33,047 nt of DNA from a virus, in the IMG/VR virus record IMGVR_UViG_3300035125_000033, positions 1 through 33,047 of that record; one strand, 5' to 3'. Positions within the stretch are counted from its first letter, which is position 1; every line of letters begins with the position of its first letter. A program made the position numbers and the translations under genes. Shown piece after piece: positions 25,070 to 30,948 of the stretch. The notes under the pieces were generated by a model, which was not told where the DNA came from, did no database searches, and saw nothing but the letters and a program-made list of their open reading frames with translations.

Positions 25070-26139
25070 TAGTCACCATGCCCATAAAAAATGTCTTCAA
25101 TATTATAAGTCACGTAATCAAAACCTTTCTTAGCATGTTTCGTAGCCCCACCAGTAATTTCGCCTGCCGGATATTTCATACCATCAATACCTGCCCTGAG
25201 TAAAAACTCAGATGCTTTCTTATCTCCTCCCATTTCATTACTTAACGTTCTATAGAATCTACCGGCTGTGTTTTTCGTAGGAGCATACTCCAAATAGCGT
25301 AGTACTTTTCTACCTATTTTTGCATCACGCCCACCAGCAACAGGTGAGAATTTAGTTGGCCTATTGGCCCTAGCTTCTTCATACGTTCTGACAAGTCTCT
25401 CAGCTTCCCACCGCAACATTGTTCTTTGGTCTTTAGTTAGCGGTTTATCCCATCTTAAATACTCATAGGCTCCAGCTTTTTTCCCTTTATGTAGTGTAAG
25501 TGGAGTTACTACGCCTTTCCTCAAACTATCAGGTACAGTTGAATGCCATCGTGGACGACCAATTGGCTCTCCAGCCTTATTTATTTCTTGGACTAATACG
25601 TTCCAATATGGACTTTCTGTTGGGCCTTCTTGAAATTTTATAACTTTATCCCTACCCCACAACGACTTTACAATTTTACCTGGCTGAAAATATTCTCTAA
25701 GTTTATCAATTGATGGATACCCACCAGAATGTCTTGCATAGCTCTCAGCTACTTCTGGTATTTCAAAGTCAGCAGAATATAAGCCATACCCTCTTGCACC
25801 GCCACGAGTCCTCCCTAACATTTTAGGGTTCACACCCCTGCCAGTCTTCATGGCAGCATCGAATGCACCAGTACCACCACGCCAAGTCTTGATTTGACTG
25901 GCAAAACCTAACGGATCCACGGTCCTCGGAGGATTGAATATGCTCGGCTCACCTACCCCGCTCTTCGTCATGTATTGTGGGGGATTCTCAAACGGAAACG
26001 GTAACAACCTTGGTCCTGGACCTATACCCAACCTGCCAGTTAGCCACATTCCCAGTGCTTCTAAAGCAGACGGAGCACCCCTGATAGCTTCCAGTGTACC
26101 AGTAACCTGCGGTGATTGTCCTAACAGCGGTCTATTCAT
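25069..26139 (-). CDS. ADP-ribosyltransferase-like polyvalent protein
   Basis: The start is set at the ATG at 26139 (ATGA overlap with the zinc-ribbon stop, GGGAG five bases before it). After a Pro/Gly-rich N-terminal 70 residues, the 356-residue protein has a TWRGGTGAFDAAMKTG stretch (85-100) and GYGLYSADFEIPEVAESYAR (117-136). It ends with LLRAGIDGMKYPAGE and FDYVTYNIEDI (in the last 42 residues). This order (R-GG, then G.G.Y....E.AE.YA, then GidG..Y ... YV.y....I) is that of ADP-ribosyltransferase domains in phage polyvalent proteins, which are packaged and delivered with DNA to modify host proteins with NAD. The catalytic Glu cannot be fixed. It lies between terminase and portal. Confidence 0.55.
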   Translation of the reverse strand: MNRPLLGQSPQVTGTLEAIRGAPSALEALGMWLTGRLGIGPGPRLLPFPFENPPQYMTKSGVGEPSIFNPPRTVDPLGFASQIKTWRGGTGAFDAAMKTGRGVNPKMLGRTRGGARGYGLYSADFEIPEVAESYARHSGGYPSIDKLREYFQPGKIVKSLWGRDKVIKFQEGPTESPYWNVLVQEINKAGEPIGRPRWHSTVPDSLRKGVVTPLTLHKGKKAGAYEYLRWDKPLTKDQRTMLRWEAERLVRTYEEARANRPTKFSPVAGGRDAKIGRKVLRYLEYAPTKNTAGRFYRTLSNEMGGDKKASEFLLRAGIDGMKYPAGEITGGATKHAKKGFDYVTYNIEDIFYGHGD

Positions 26140-26522
26140 TTCTCCCAAAAGTTCTTCACATCGTCTTGAGGTAGGTGAAACCGTGCCGTTTCGTGCTTTA
26201 ATTCCAGATATTTAATCACACGAGGGTCTTGAGGGTCTACCGCTTGACGAAGACCTACCTCTGCCGAGTCGTACCGCTTCTTTCCCGTCTGCCCGCACCT
26301 GTCGCACTTCATCTTCCAGTAAATCTCGTGCGACCAGGGAGAATCGTCAAACCCCCAACCTTCGAACTCCCACTGGTGCCTGGGACAGGTTGAAGGGATG
26401 TACTTATAACTGGTTGTCTCAACTGTCTCGCCACATTTGAGACATTGATACACTTTATGAATGTGGTCTGCTTTTTGTGCGGTAAAACAATATTTTAGGT
26501 CGCCACCGCAAGTATGTTTCAT
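26136..26522 (-). CDS. Zinc-ribbon protein
   Basis: The start is set at ATG 26522, seven bases after a GGAG; an earlier ATG would place the coding region across the terminator-like hairpin. The 128-residue protein has two Cys-x2-Cys pairs, YQCLKCGE and KCDRCGQ, plus Cys-Gly-Gly near the start and a Thr-Cys-Pro-Arg in the middle, consistent with one or two zinc ribbons. The end is charged and helical. It may bind DNA or RNA, perhaps helping packaging or late regulation given its place between terminase and portal. No family was recognised. Confidence 0.5.
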   Translation of the reverse strand: MKHTCGGDLKYCFTAQKADHIHKVYQCLKCGETVETTSYKYIPSTCPRHQWEFEGWGFDDSPWSHEIYWKMKCDRCGQTGKKRYDSAEVGLRQAVDPQDPRVIKYLELKHETARFHLPQDDVKNFWEK

Positions 26523-26535
26523 GTGAAGCTCCAAT

Positions 26536-26580
26536 AAAAAAGGGGGATAGAGTCGTGGTCGGCCCGACTCTACCACCCCT
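26536..26580 (-). terminator. Hairpin plus T-run terminator candidate after terL
   Basis: On the minus strand a perfect 8-base stem (26572-26565 with 26555-26548, TAGAGTCG/CGACTCTA) encloses a 9-base loop. It is followed by CCCCC and a run of six T (26541-26536). Outer GGGG/CCCC bases can extend the stem. This is a Rho-independent terminator layout inside the late operon, just after the terminase gene. It would reduce expression of downstream genes unless transcripts resist termination. Confidence 0.6.
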
Positions 26581-26617
26581 TACCCAAGAGAAGGAGGAGA
26601 TTCCCTAGCCTTGGGGA

Positions 26618-28057
26618 TTATCCGTAAGTGTCACAAGGTCGTGTCTTTTGCCTTCTCATGGGACCAAAAACCTCCAGGTTGAATCTAAAATGCTCGATGT
26701 TATTAACAACTCTTCTGCCGACAGGCGTATCACGTGTAATCTCGGTCATGGGGCGGCTCATACAGCCGTACCTGAGCGCATCGTACCAGTGATCCTCAGT
26801 CTTGGTGTCCACATCTTCGGGTTTGTTCTCGTCTACGGGCAAATTCGGCAGGGTTCTGATGCCGTGCAGGCAATTACTGAAGATTAACAGGTTCGGTCTG
26901 CCGTCAGGACCGCTTTTTAGCCTTGAATGGATCTGATTCTTGCCGTTTATCCTGTTATTATCGCCAGGAATGATGGGAATCCCGGCAGACATCAGTACTC
27001 CTTGCATTTCGTCCTCGATAGACCCCATCATATGACCGGATTGGGTATTAATCTTAGGATCTGAGACCAAATACTCGATAGCCTCATGCTGACTTTTCTG
27101 TCGAATGCCGTGAGCTACGTCGGCAGCACTCAGTTGGCAACCAACATCGTCCTTCGGCTCCTGAAACTCGTCATGGGCAATACCGTACCACTCCTTATAC
27201 ACGTACAGCTTGTCATAAAAGTCCACGGCAAACCACAGCACGGCAAACGGATGGCTGTAACCCCAGTCCAGAGCTATAAACTTTGTCCATTCATGGGGGA
27301 TAGGGAACGGCTGTATGACATGCAGGTCGTACCGCCATTCGGGAAACGCCTGGCCTGCAAACACATCCCAATTGCCGTACAACATCATTTCTCGTTCCCG
27401 CCACGGCAGTGCTTCGAGGCGTTTCACATAGTTGGGATCATTTTCAATGATTGTAGGATTGTCGTAAACCGTGGCAGGAATGAAACAACGAGTAGTGCCG
27501 GTTCTGTTATCAATGATAGGTTTACCGGGCTCGCCGGCCTTTACGAAGTACTTTCTAACCCATTGATGACCGATATTACCGGGATTGGAAGTAGCTCTTA
27601 CTCTGGCAGGTATCTTAGGGTTGGTAGAACGGCAGGACATCTTCGAAAACGTGTATTGAGACTCGGTAAAGTGGGTAAGCTCATCATACCCCATATACTG
27701 ATATTCCTGCCCTAATACCAAGTACTTACTGTTCTCGTCCTGCATGTGGGCAAATCGAACGATAGCACCGGAAGGAAATATCCACCTGTTCTCCTGCGCT
27801 CTCCACTTGGCACCCGGGTAGACCCTGTCAAAGACTATCTTCGACCTGTCAACTAAATCCTGAAGCTCGGGGAAGGTGCGCCTGAACAGAATAGCTCTGT
27901 AGTCGGAAAACTCAATGTACCTGAGAGCTTCCATCAACAAGCACTCGCTCTTGCCGCCACCCCTGGCACCGCCGTACAGTACCTCGAACTCGTCCCTGCT
28001 CATGAACTCTACCTGGGGACCAGGGTGAGGCATCCATTTCTTGTCATGTGCTTTCAC
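26618..28057 (-). CDS. terL: Terminase large subunit
   Basis: The 479-residue protein is the DNA-packaging motor and nuclease. Walker A is GGARGGGKS (29-37), Walker B is YQYMGYDE (119-126), with the catalytic Glu at 126, and the coupling motif is ATSNPG (155-160). The RNase H-like nuclease half begins at ALDWGYSHPFA (Asp 264), continues with VSDP (Asp 333) and closes with DHWYDALRY (from Asp 422). Length and motif order are normal. It starts at GTG 28057, five bases after a GGAG, overlapping the small-subunit candidate by 14 bases. It uses ATP to pump DNA through the portal. Confidence 0.95.
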   Translation of the reverse strand: MKAHDKKWMPHPGPQVEFMSRDEFEVLYGGARGGGKSECLLMEALRYIEFSDYRAILFRRTFPELQDLVDRSKIVFDRVYPGAKWRAQENRWIFPSGAIVRFAHMQDENSKYLVLGQEYQYMGYDELTHFTESQYTFSKMSCRSTNPKIPARVRATSNPGNIGHQWVRKYFVKAGEPGKPIIDNRTGTTRCFIPATVYDNPTIIENDPNYVKRLEALPWREREMMLYGNWDVFAGQAFPEWRYDLHVIQPFPIPHEWTKFIALDWGYSHPFAVLWFAVDFYDKLYVYKEWYGIAHDEFQEPKDDVGCQLSAADVAHGIRQKSQHEAIEYLVSDPKINTQSGHMMGSIEDEMQGVLMSAGIPIIPGDNNRINGKNQIHSRLKSGPDGRPNLLIFSNCLHGIRTLPNLPVDENKPEDVDTKTEDHWYDALRYGCMSRPMTEITRDTPVGRRVVNNIEHFRFNLEVFGPMRRQKTRPCDTYG

Positions 28058-28427
28058 GTATCTCCGGTAAGCCCACCTTCAGCGCAGGTTTGACCTTTCT
28101 CTTCTTCTTGTCCTTGTTAACCTTGAACTTTTCCAACTCTACGGCTTCGAGTACGTCAGTTAGCTTCAGCATGGAGGTTAGGTCCATGTCGTTAGCCATC
28201 TGTTGGTACAAATATGCTGCTATTAATCCACGGTTGTTCAAGATCAGATTTATCAACTTCTGGCTTTGAGCCTTGGTGGGGGGCTTCCTTGACTTGCGAA
28301 GCTTCCTCGTTAAAGTATGAAGCTTGTCAAAAACTGGCCCTAAATCTCTTGCTATATCAATAGTCTCAACTACGTGCTGCTCTTTCCGCCGCATCTGCTC
28401 CACTCGCCTTAAACCCCTAGCGTTCAT
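28044..28427 (-). CDS. Small terminase subunit candidate
   Basis: The 127-residue protein is basic, helical, and overlaps the large terminase gene by 14 bases, which is where the DNA-recognition subunit is normally encoded. It shows QMRRKEQHVVETIDIARDLG, a second helix set with KAQSQKLINLILNNRGLIAA, and a Lys-rich tail (KVNKDKKKRKVKPALKVG). No clear helix-turn-helix can be assigned by eye. The name rests on position and size; alternatively it may be a small head protein. The ATG overlaps the upstream stop (ATGA). Confidence 0.45.
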   Translation of the reverse strand: MNARGLRRVEQMRRKEQHVVETIDIARDLGPVFDKLHTLTRKLRKSRKPPTKAQSQKLINLILNNRGLIAAYLYQQMANDMDLTSMLKLTDVLEAVELEKFKVNKDKKKRKVKPALKVGLPEIREST

Positions 28428-28561
28428 CGCTTCCTCTTCCTCTTATTTGCTTGAATCGCCCGATGATGCCTCAAAGCAGCCGCCCTCGTCTTGTGACGCT
28501 TGATGACCTTGCCCTTTTTCTTACCATGACAATGAACTACGGTCTTGCCCCTTACCGTCAT
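28424..28561 (-). CDS. 45-residue Arg/Lys/His-rich protein, first gene of late operon
   Basis: A small frame not usually reported in automatic annotation encodes 45 residues, MTVRGKTVVHCHGKKKGKVI in its first part, then KTRAAALRHHRAIQANKRKR. Similar tiny basic proteins with a VV.CHG.KKGK start and a K.A...H.AI.ANK end occur in many phages and may bind nucleic acid. The stop codon overlaps the next start as ATGA, which supports the frame. A strong ribosome binding site is not visible, so translation may start at ATG 28561 or at the GTG nine bases upstream. It is the first gene downstream of the structured leader. Confidence 0.55.
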   Translation of the reverse strand: MTVRGKTVVHCHGKKKGKVIKRHKTRAAALRHHRAIQANKRKRKR

Positions 28562-28601
28562 ATTGCACACAATTCACGCTATTACCAGTTCCCATCCGGC
28601 G

Positions 28602-28632
28602 CCAAACATACCGTTTGGCCCTGTAGCCAAAC
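28602..28632 (-). promoter_or_regulatory. Alternative hairpins built from CCAAAC/GTTTGG
   Basis: CCAAAC at 28602-28607 pairs with GTTTGG at 28613-28618, and the same GTTTGG side can pair instead with GCCAAAC at 28626-28632. Only one hairpin can form at a time on the transcript, just 40 bases before the first late gene. This is the layout of a translational or transcriptional switch. No ligand or protein is suggested by the sequence. Confidence 0.3.
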
Positions 28633-28660
28633 CTCTAACCCCTTAAAAACACAATGCCAA
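28632..28660 (-). promoter_or_regulatory. Weak second leftward promoter candidate
   Basis: On the minus strand TTGGCA (28660-28655) and TAGAGG (28637-28632) are separated by 17 bases, a fair sigma-70-type pair with a good -35 and a poor -10. It would start a transcript just before the first late gene, skipping the hairpin leader. The -10 match is weak and it overlaps the alternative hairpins, so confidence is low. Confidence 0.2.
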
Positions 28661-28705
28661 GTATGTATCCACCAAACAGAGAGATCTACAGTATTATCGG
28701 CAAAA

Positions 28706-29066
28706 GAGCTACCCGATATGACAGGCTATCGGACTCTACCCTGTGCAACTCACCTCTGCACAGCCTACGAGATTCGACCCCGTAGGACTTGAAACTCCCA
28801 CTATCAACTGAATTACCCTGCTCAGGAGTTGCCGTTTCACGCTGAGTGTCACTTGACTTGACTTCACGCCAGCCCGGGTATGTCAGGCCGCTGTAGTCCA
28901 TGTTCGGTCTGATCAGCCCGGTACCGATAACGTCCGTACCGGGCTAGATTGGGTAAAATTTGCGTGACTGAATATATAACTACACGTATGGGACCCACAG
29001 GCCATGCCTGAGGGGTCCCCAGGCTTGTCTGGACCGGTACAGGGCCTACTAGCCTGGTATCCGGTC
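28706..29066 (-). promoter_or_regulatory. Leader with seven strong hairpins
   Basis: On the leftward transcript seven hairpins are seen. 29066-29032 is about 12 pairs with two bulges; 29019-28990 is GGGACCC/GGGTCCC with an inner CAGGC/GCCTG; 28945-28915 is AGCCCGGTAC/GTACCGGGCT, 10 perfect pairs; 28830-28793 pairs AACTC with GAGTT. 28786-28764 is 8 pairs; 28763-28741 is CTGTGCA/TGCACAG, 7 pairs; 28737-28706 is AGAG and CCGATA with their complements. The four nearest the genes are almost back to back. No gene is supported in 28562-29480 apart from promoters and repeats. The region may act as a cis RNA controlling elongation of the late transcript. Confidence 0.55.
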
Positions 29067-29100
29067 TGTGCTGATACTGTGTACATAAGCAGGGTACAGG

Positions 29101-29128
29101 ATAACAGGCTTGGGAACCAGTCTGTCAA
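29101..29128 (-). promoter_or_regulatory. Leftward late promoter candidate
   Basis: On the minus strand a consensus TTGACA (29128-29123) is followed by 16 bases and TGTTAT (29106-29101), a four-of-six match to the -10 consensus. A transcript would start near 29094, reading first the hairpin leader and then the whole late block. It is the best sigma-70-type promoter in the gap and points towards the late genes. Confidence 0.5.
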
Positions 29129-29286
29129 GGATAAAATTACTATTACGCTATCGTAATTCCAATTCCGTGTACTTCCGCTTACCATCCTGTCAGTCCAATT
29201 ACCGTGTTGTAACTGGTAGTTACGGATCTTGACAGGTGAGACACGGAACATCTTGACTATGCTGATATTTTGTCCGAATTTGTCTC

Positions 29287-29330
29287 TGAGACAGTGGTAT
29301 GACACACGATTTAGACAGATTTTGAGACAG
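29287..29330. repeat. AGACAG repeats in 12-base phase
   Basis: The hexamer AGACAG lies at 29289, 29313 and 29325. The gaps are 24 and 12 bases, so all three share a 12-base register. The first is also half of an inverted repeat (TGTCTC/GAGACAG near 29281-29294). They lie upstream of both divergent operons and could be an operator or initiator-binding array. No protein is identified, and three hexamers are few. Confidence 0.3.
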
Positions 29331-29381
29331 ATTGAGTGAGGAGGTACGGTTTTTGGTGGTCCTGATTTAGGCCTGAAAAAA

Positions 29382-29410
29382 TATAACTGTGGAGTTACGA
29401 GGAGTTACGG
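29382..29410 (+). promoter_or_regulatory. TATAAC -10 element with tandem GGAGTTACG repeats
   Basis: TATAAC (29382-29387) is a five-of-six match to a -10 box in an A-rich stretch; no good -35 lies at the right distance. Immediately downstream, GGAGTTACG occurs twice in tandem (29391-29399 and 29401-29409), one helical turn apart, followed by AGTTGTGGG. A further AGTTACGG is at 29218. This may be the start region and operator for the rightward operon, possibly needing an activator. Confidence 0.3.
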
Positions 29411-29480
29411 AGTTGTGGGTTTATTTGGCACGGAGCTTGCTGTAAGGATAGGCAAACACAATGCCAAAGGGGGAGGGAAA

Positions 29481-29567
29481 ATGAGAGACCTTATCTTGCT
29501 AGTGTTAGTAACAGCGGGGATGATAGGTAGCTGGATATTTATAGTCTGGCTACATTTTTGCATGTAA
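29481..29567 (+). CDS. 28-residue membrane micro-protein
   Basis: A short frame starts at ATG 29481 after a very strong ribosome binding site (GGGGGAGGG, four bases upstream). The 28 residues are almost wholly hydrophobic, a single membrane helix (LILLVLVTAGMIGSWIFIVW) with a short charged start MRD. It is the first product of the rightward operon. Single-helix micro-proteins of phages can act as superinfection, lysis-timing or host-membrane factors, but the sequence does not tell which. The strength of the ribosome binding site argues for real expression. Confidence 0.55.
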   Translation: MRDLILLVLVTAGMIGSWIFIVWLHFCM

Positions 29568-29576
29568 TCAGTGACA

Positions 29577-29603
29577 GGGGCACCTTTAGCGTGTCCCTTT
29601 ATC
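29577..29603 (+). terminator. Terminator or attenuator-like hairpin
   Basis: GGGGCAC (29577-29583) pairs with GTGTCCC (29591-29597), seven pairs including one G-T, around a seven-base loop. TTTATCTT follows. The T-tract is short, so it may only attenuate. It separates the micro-protein from the rest of the rightward operon. Confidence 0.4.
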
Positions 29604-29634
29604 TTAGGCAAGACAGAAAGGTGGTGAAAAGACA

Positions 29635-29838
29635 ATGATGAGGAAAGGCGAAATAGTTAACATTTACCTAGACCCGATAACCAAACAGGATTATGAGGGC
29701 AAAGCAAAGCTTGTTAAACGGCTACAAACAGACAACTTTCCGTATCGCGAACAGTGGCAAGTTCAATTCCCAGATGATGATGGTATGAAGGTTAACAGAT
29801 GGCTCTGTGAAGATCCTGCAATAACATTTAAGGGATAA
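29635..29838 (+). CDS. Small protein of rightward operon, function unknown
   Basis: The 67-residue product follows AAGGTGGTGAAAAG, with the ATG seven to ten bases on. It is charged and beta-like: GEIVNIYLDPITKQDYEG and then YREQWQVQFPDDDG, ending near a basic-aromatic stretch. This pattern of a short strand-loop-strand protein with a QWQV.F segment recurs among early phage genes of unknown role. No signal peptide or metal motif is seen. Confidence 0.55.
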   Translation: MMRKGEIVNIYLDPITKQDYEGKAKLVKRLQTDNFPYREQWQVQFPDDDGMKVNRWLCEDPAITFKG

Positions 29839-29877
29839 CCCCCTGAGGTTGTATAATCCAAGACAAAGGAGGCAAAC

Positions 29878-30072
29878 ATGACAAGACAGGAGAAAATACT
29901 AGTCAATAGGTATCTGCGGACCCTATATCATGGTGTCCGCAACATCAGGCACGAGGTTGATGGTGCCGTAACGTGCACCGTCGACAGGATGCCTGGTACC
30001 CACCGGCAAGGGCGTATCTTTGCCGGCTGGGACAGAGACTTATTGCGGGAGGCATCAATTAACAAGCAATAA
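29878..30072 (+). CDS. Small protein of rightward operon, function unknown
   Basis: The 64-residue protein follows a strong ribosome binding site (AAAGGAGG, six bases before the ATG). It begins with a basic helix (TRQEKILVNRYLRTLYHG) and continues with beta-like sequence and an Arg-rich end. It is likely to be a small nucleic-acid-related protein, but no motif proves this. The previous gene stops 39 bases upstream; a TATAAT in that gap (29852-29857) has no matching -35. Confidence 0.5.
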   Translation: MTRQEKILVNRYLRTLYHGVRNIRHEVDGAVTCTVDRMPGTHRQGRIFAGWDRDLLREASINKQ

Positions 30073-30116
30073 CAAGGACTTGTAGGCAAACAGCACGCGA
30101 AAGGGGGTGAAACAGG

Positions 30117-30308
30117 ATGGATACAATCATAAGAGCACCGCACGGCACACACAGACGCAGCGTACCAATCGACAAGATAACCGTGCCTGATCTTTGGCAC
30201 ATTGCTATGACCTTGCAAGATAAGGCAGCACAAGACCAAGTCTTGGAATGTTGGTATCTTTGTCACGATCTACTTGCTAACATTATTGCAGATGGTGACA
30301 GCCTTTAA
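30117..30308 (+). CDS. Small protein of rightward operon, function unknown
   Basis: The 63-residue product follows AAAGGGGGTG. It begins MDTIIRAPHGTHRRSVPIDK, has a helical middle with DLWHIAMTLQDKAAQDQVLE and two cysteines-containing helices towards the end (CWYLCHDLLANII). The MDTI start is shared with a gene at 31204 but the rest differs. No function is recognised. Its last codons lie at the edge of a nested hairpin. Confidence 0.5.
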   Translation: MDTIIRAPHGTHRRSVPIDKITVPDLWHIAMTLQDKAAQDQVLECWYLCHDLLANIIADGDSL

Positions 30309-30360
30309 CCTTTTCCCCTACGGCATCCGTCATTAGGGTGCCGGTGGGCAAGGGGTTAAA
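30304..30360 (+). promoter_or_regulatory. Nested intergenic hairpin
   Basis: TTTAACC (30304-30310) pairs with GGTTAAA (30354-30360), and CGGCA (30321-30325) pairs with TGCCG (30339-30343) inside it. Additional CCCC/GGGG pairing is possible. No T-run follows, so this is unlikely to be a simple terminator. It may protect mRNA ends or control the next gene. Confidence 0.4.
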
Positions 30361-30387
30361 TACAGAAGGGAAGGAGGTGAAAAGACA

Positions 30388-30627
30388 ATGGCGAAGCAAG
30401 GAAAGTGCGAATCATGCAAGACTAGGTTTGTATGGGCTAAGGAGACACTATTACATAAATGTCATTGCCCAAAATGTGGCAGACCATTACAACAAACCTC
30501 ACATCTGCTGAAATGGCCCAAGTTACAACAGAATCCGTTAAACTTGAGCCGAGCAATCAGGTACTTTGGCACTCAGGCTTTTGGGTTGCCCGAAAAACCT
30601 CGGCATGACTGCCGGAAAGGCAACTAG
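30388..30627 (+). CDS. Zinc-ribbon small protein
   Basis: The 79-residue protein follows a near-perfect ribosome binding site (GGAAGGAGGTGA). It begins MAKQGKCESCKTRFVW and has CHCPKCGRP, giving two Cys-x2-Cys pairs (7 and 10; 27 and 30) that would hold one zinc in a rubredoxin-like ribbon. The tail is basic. Such proteins often bind DNA, RNA or RNA polymerase; the target here is unknown. The last residues (RHDCRKGN) are encoded by a copy of the 20-base hairpin repeat, so this tail may be an addition. Confidence 0.6.
   Translation: MAKQGKCESCKTRFVWAKETLLHKCHCPKCGRPLQQTSHLLKWPKLQQNPLNLSRAIRYFGTQAFGLPEKPRHDCRKGN
30601..30620 (+). repeat. Exact 20-base hairpin repeat, copy 1
   Basis: CGGCATGACTGCCGGAAAGG. 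CGGCA and TGCCG form a five-pair stem with a TGAC loop, followed at once by GAAAGG. The same 20 bases occur again exactly 320 bases downstream. Here they lie inside the 3' end of a coding region, in another reading frame than the second copy. Confidence 0.7.
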
Positions 30628-30649
30628 CCAAGAAGGGAGGGAGGTTATC

Positions 30650-30928
30650 ATGACAAGACACGACGTACTAAACAGTTATGATGTCAATGAGTATGGCATC
30701 ATTACCAGTCCCGGCAAATTCGAAGGGGAGATGGTCTATGTCCCTAGTCTATGGGACATAGTTCTTGGTGGTATGGCAGATGAGGAGTATTACGAAGAAG
30801 GTATTTTGCTTGCTGATATCCATATCACGAGCGCAGTTGACGAATTCCCAGAGTTGGAATCGGGTACTTACACCTTGTGGGAAAGCGAACAAGGTTTTGT
30901 ACATTGCGAAATGTTAACAACGGCATGA
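30650..30928 (+). CDS. Small acidic protein of rightward operon
   Basis: The start is set at ATG 30650, seven bases after GGGAGGGAGG; a longer frame exists but lacks this site. The 92-residue product is acidic, with VLNSYDVNEYGIITSPGKFE at the start, a hydrophobic segment (PSLWDIVLGGMAD), Asp/Glu-rich middle and an aromatic end. A strand-helix layout is likely, with no metal or membrane motif. Its stop codon (TGA) falls in the loop of the second hairpin copy. Confidence 0.55.
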   Translation: MTRHDVLNSYDVNEYGIITSPGKFEGEMVYVPSLWDIVLGGMADEEYYEEGILLADIHITSAVDEFPELESGTYTLWESEQGFVHCEMLTTA

Positions 30929-30940
30929 CTGCCGGAAAGG
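30921..30940 (+). repeat. Exact 20-base hairpin repeat, copy 2
   Basis: The same CGGCATGACTGCCGGAAAGG as at 30601. Here the TGA in the loop is the stop codon of the upstream gene and GAAAGGAG is the ribosome binding site of the next gene, eight bases before its ATG. So one element ends one gene and starts the next. Confidence 0.7.
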
Positions 30941-30948
30941 AGCACAGC

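Noticed and set aside
28686-28901. 71-codon minus-strand open frame in the leader
   Set aside because: No ribosome binding site, overlaps four tight hairpins, and composition is not convincing; treated as untranslated leader.
28913-29305. 130-codon minus-strand frame overlapping the late promoter
   Set aside because: It crosses the promoter candidate and three strong hairpins, and has a low-complexity Ser/Cys-rich sequence without a ribosome binding site.
29852-29857. Perfect TATAAT box before the gene at 29878
   Set aside because: No -35 element at 16-18 bases and no TGn extension; probably chance within an operon gap.
29928-30266. 112-codon minus-strand frame opposite the rightward operon
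   Set aside because: Antisense to two genes with strong ribosome binding sites; composition is typical of a shadow frame.
30601-30940. Possible CRISPR-like repeat array
   Set aside because: The 20-base repeat occurs only twice, 320 bases apart, with genes between; variant copies fall at gene junctions. This is not an array.
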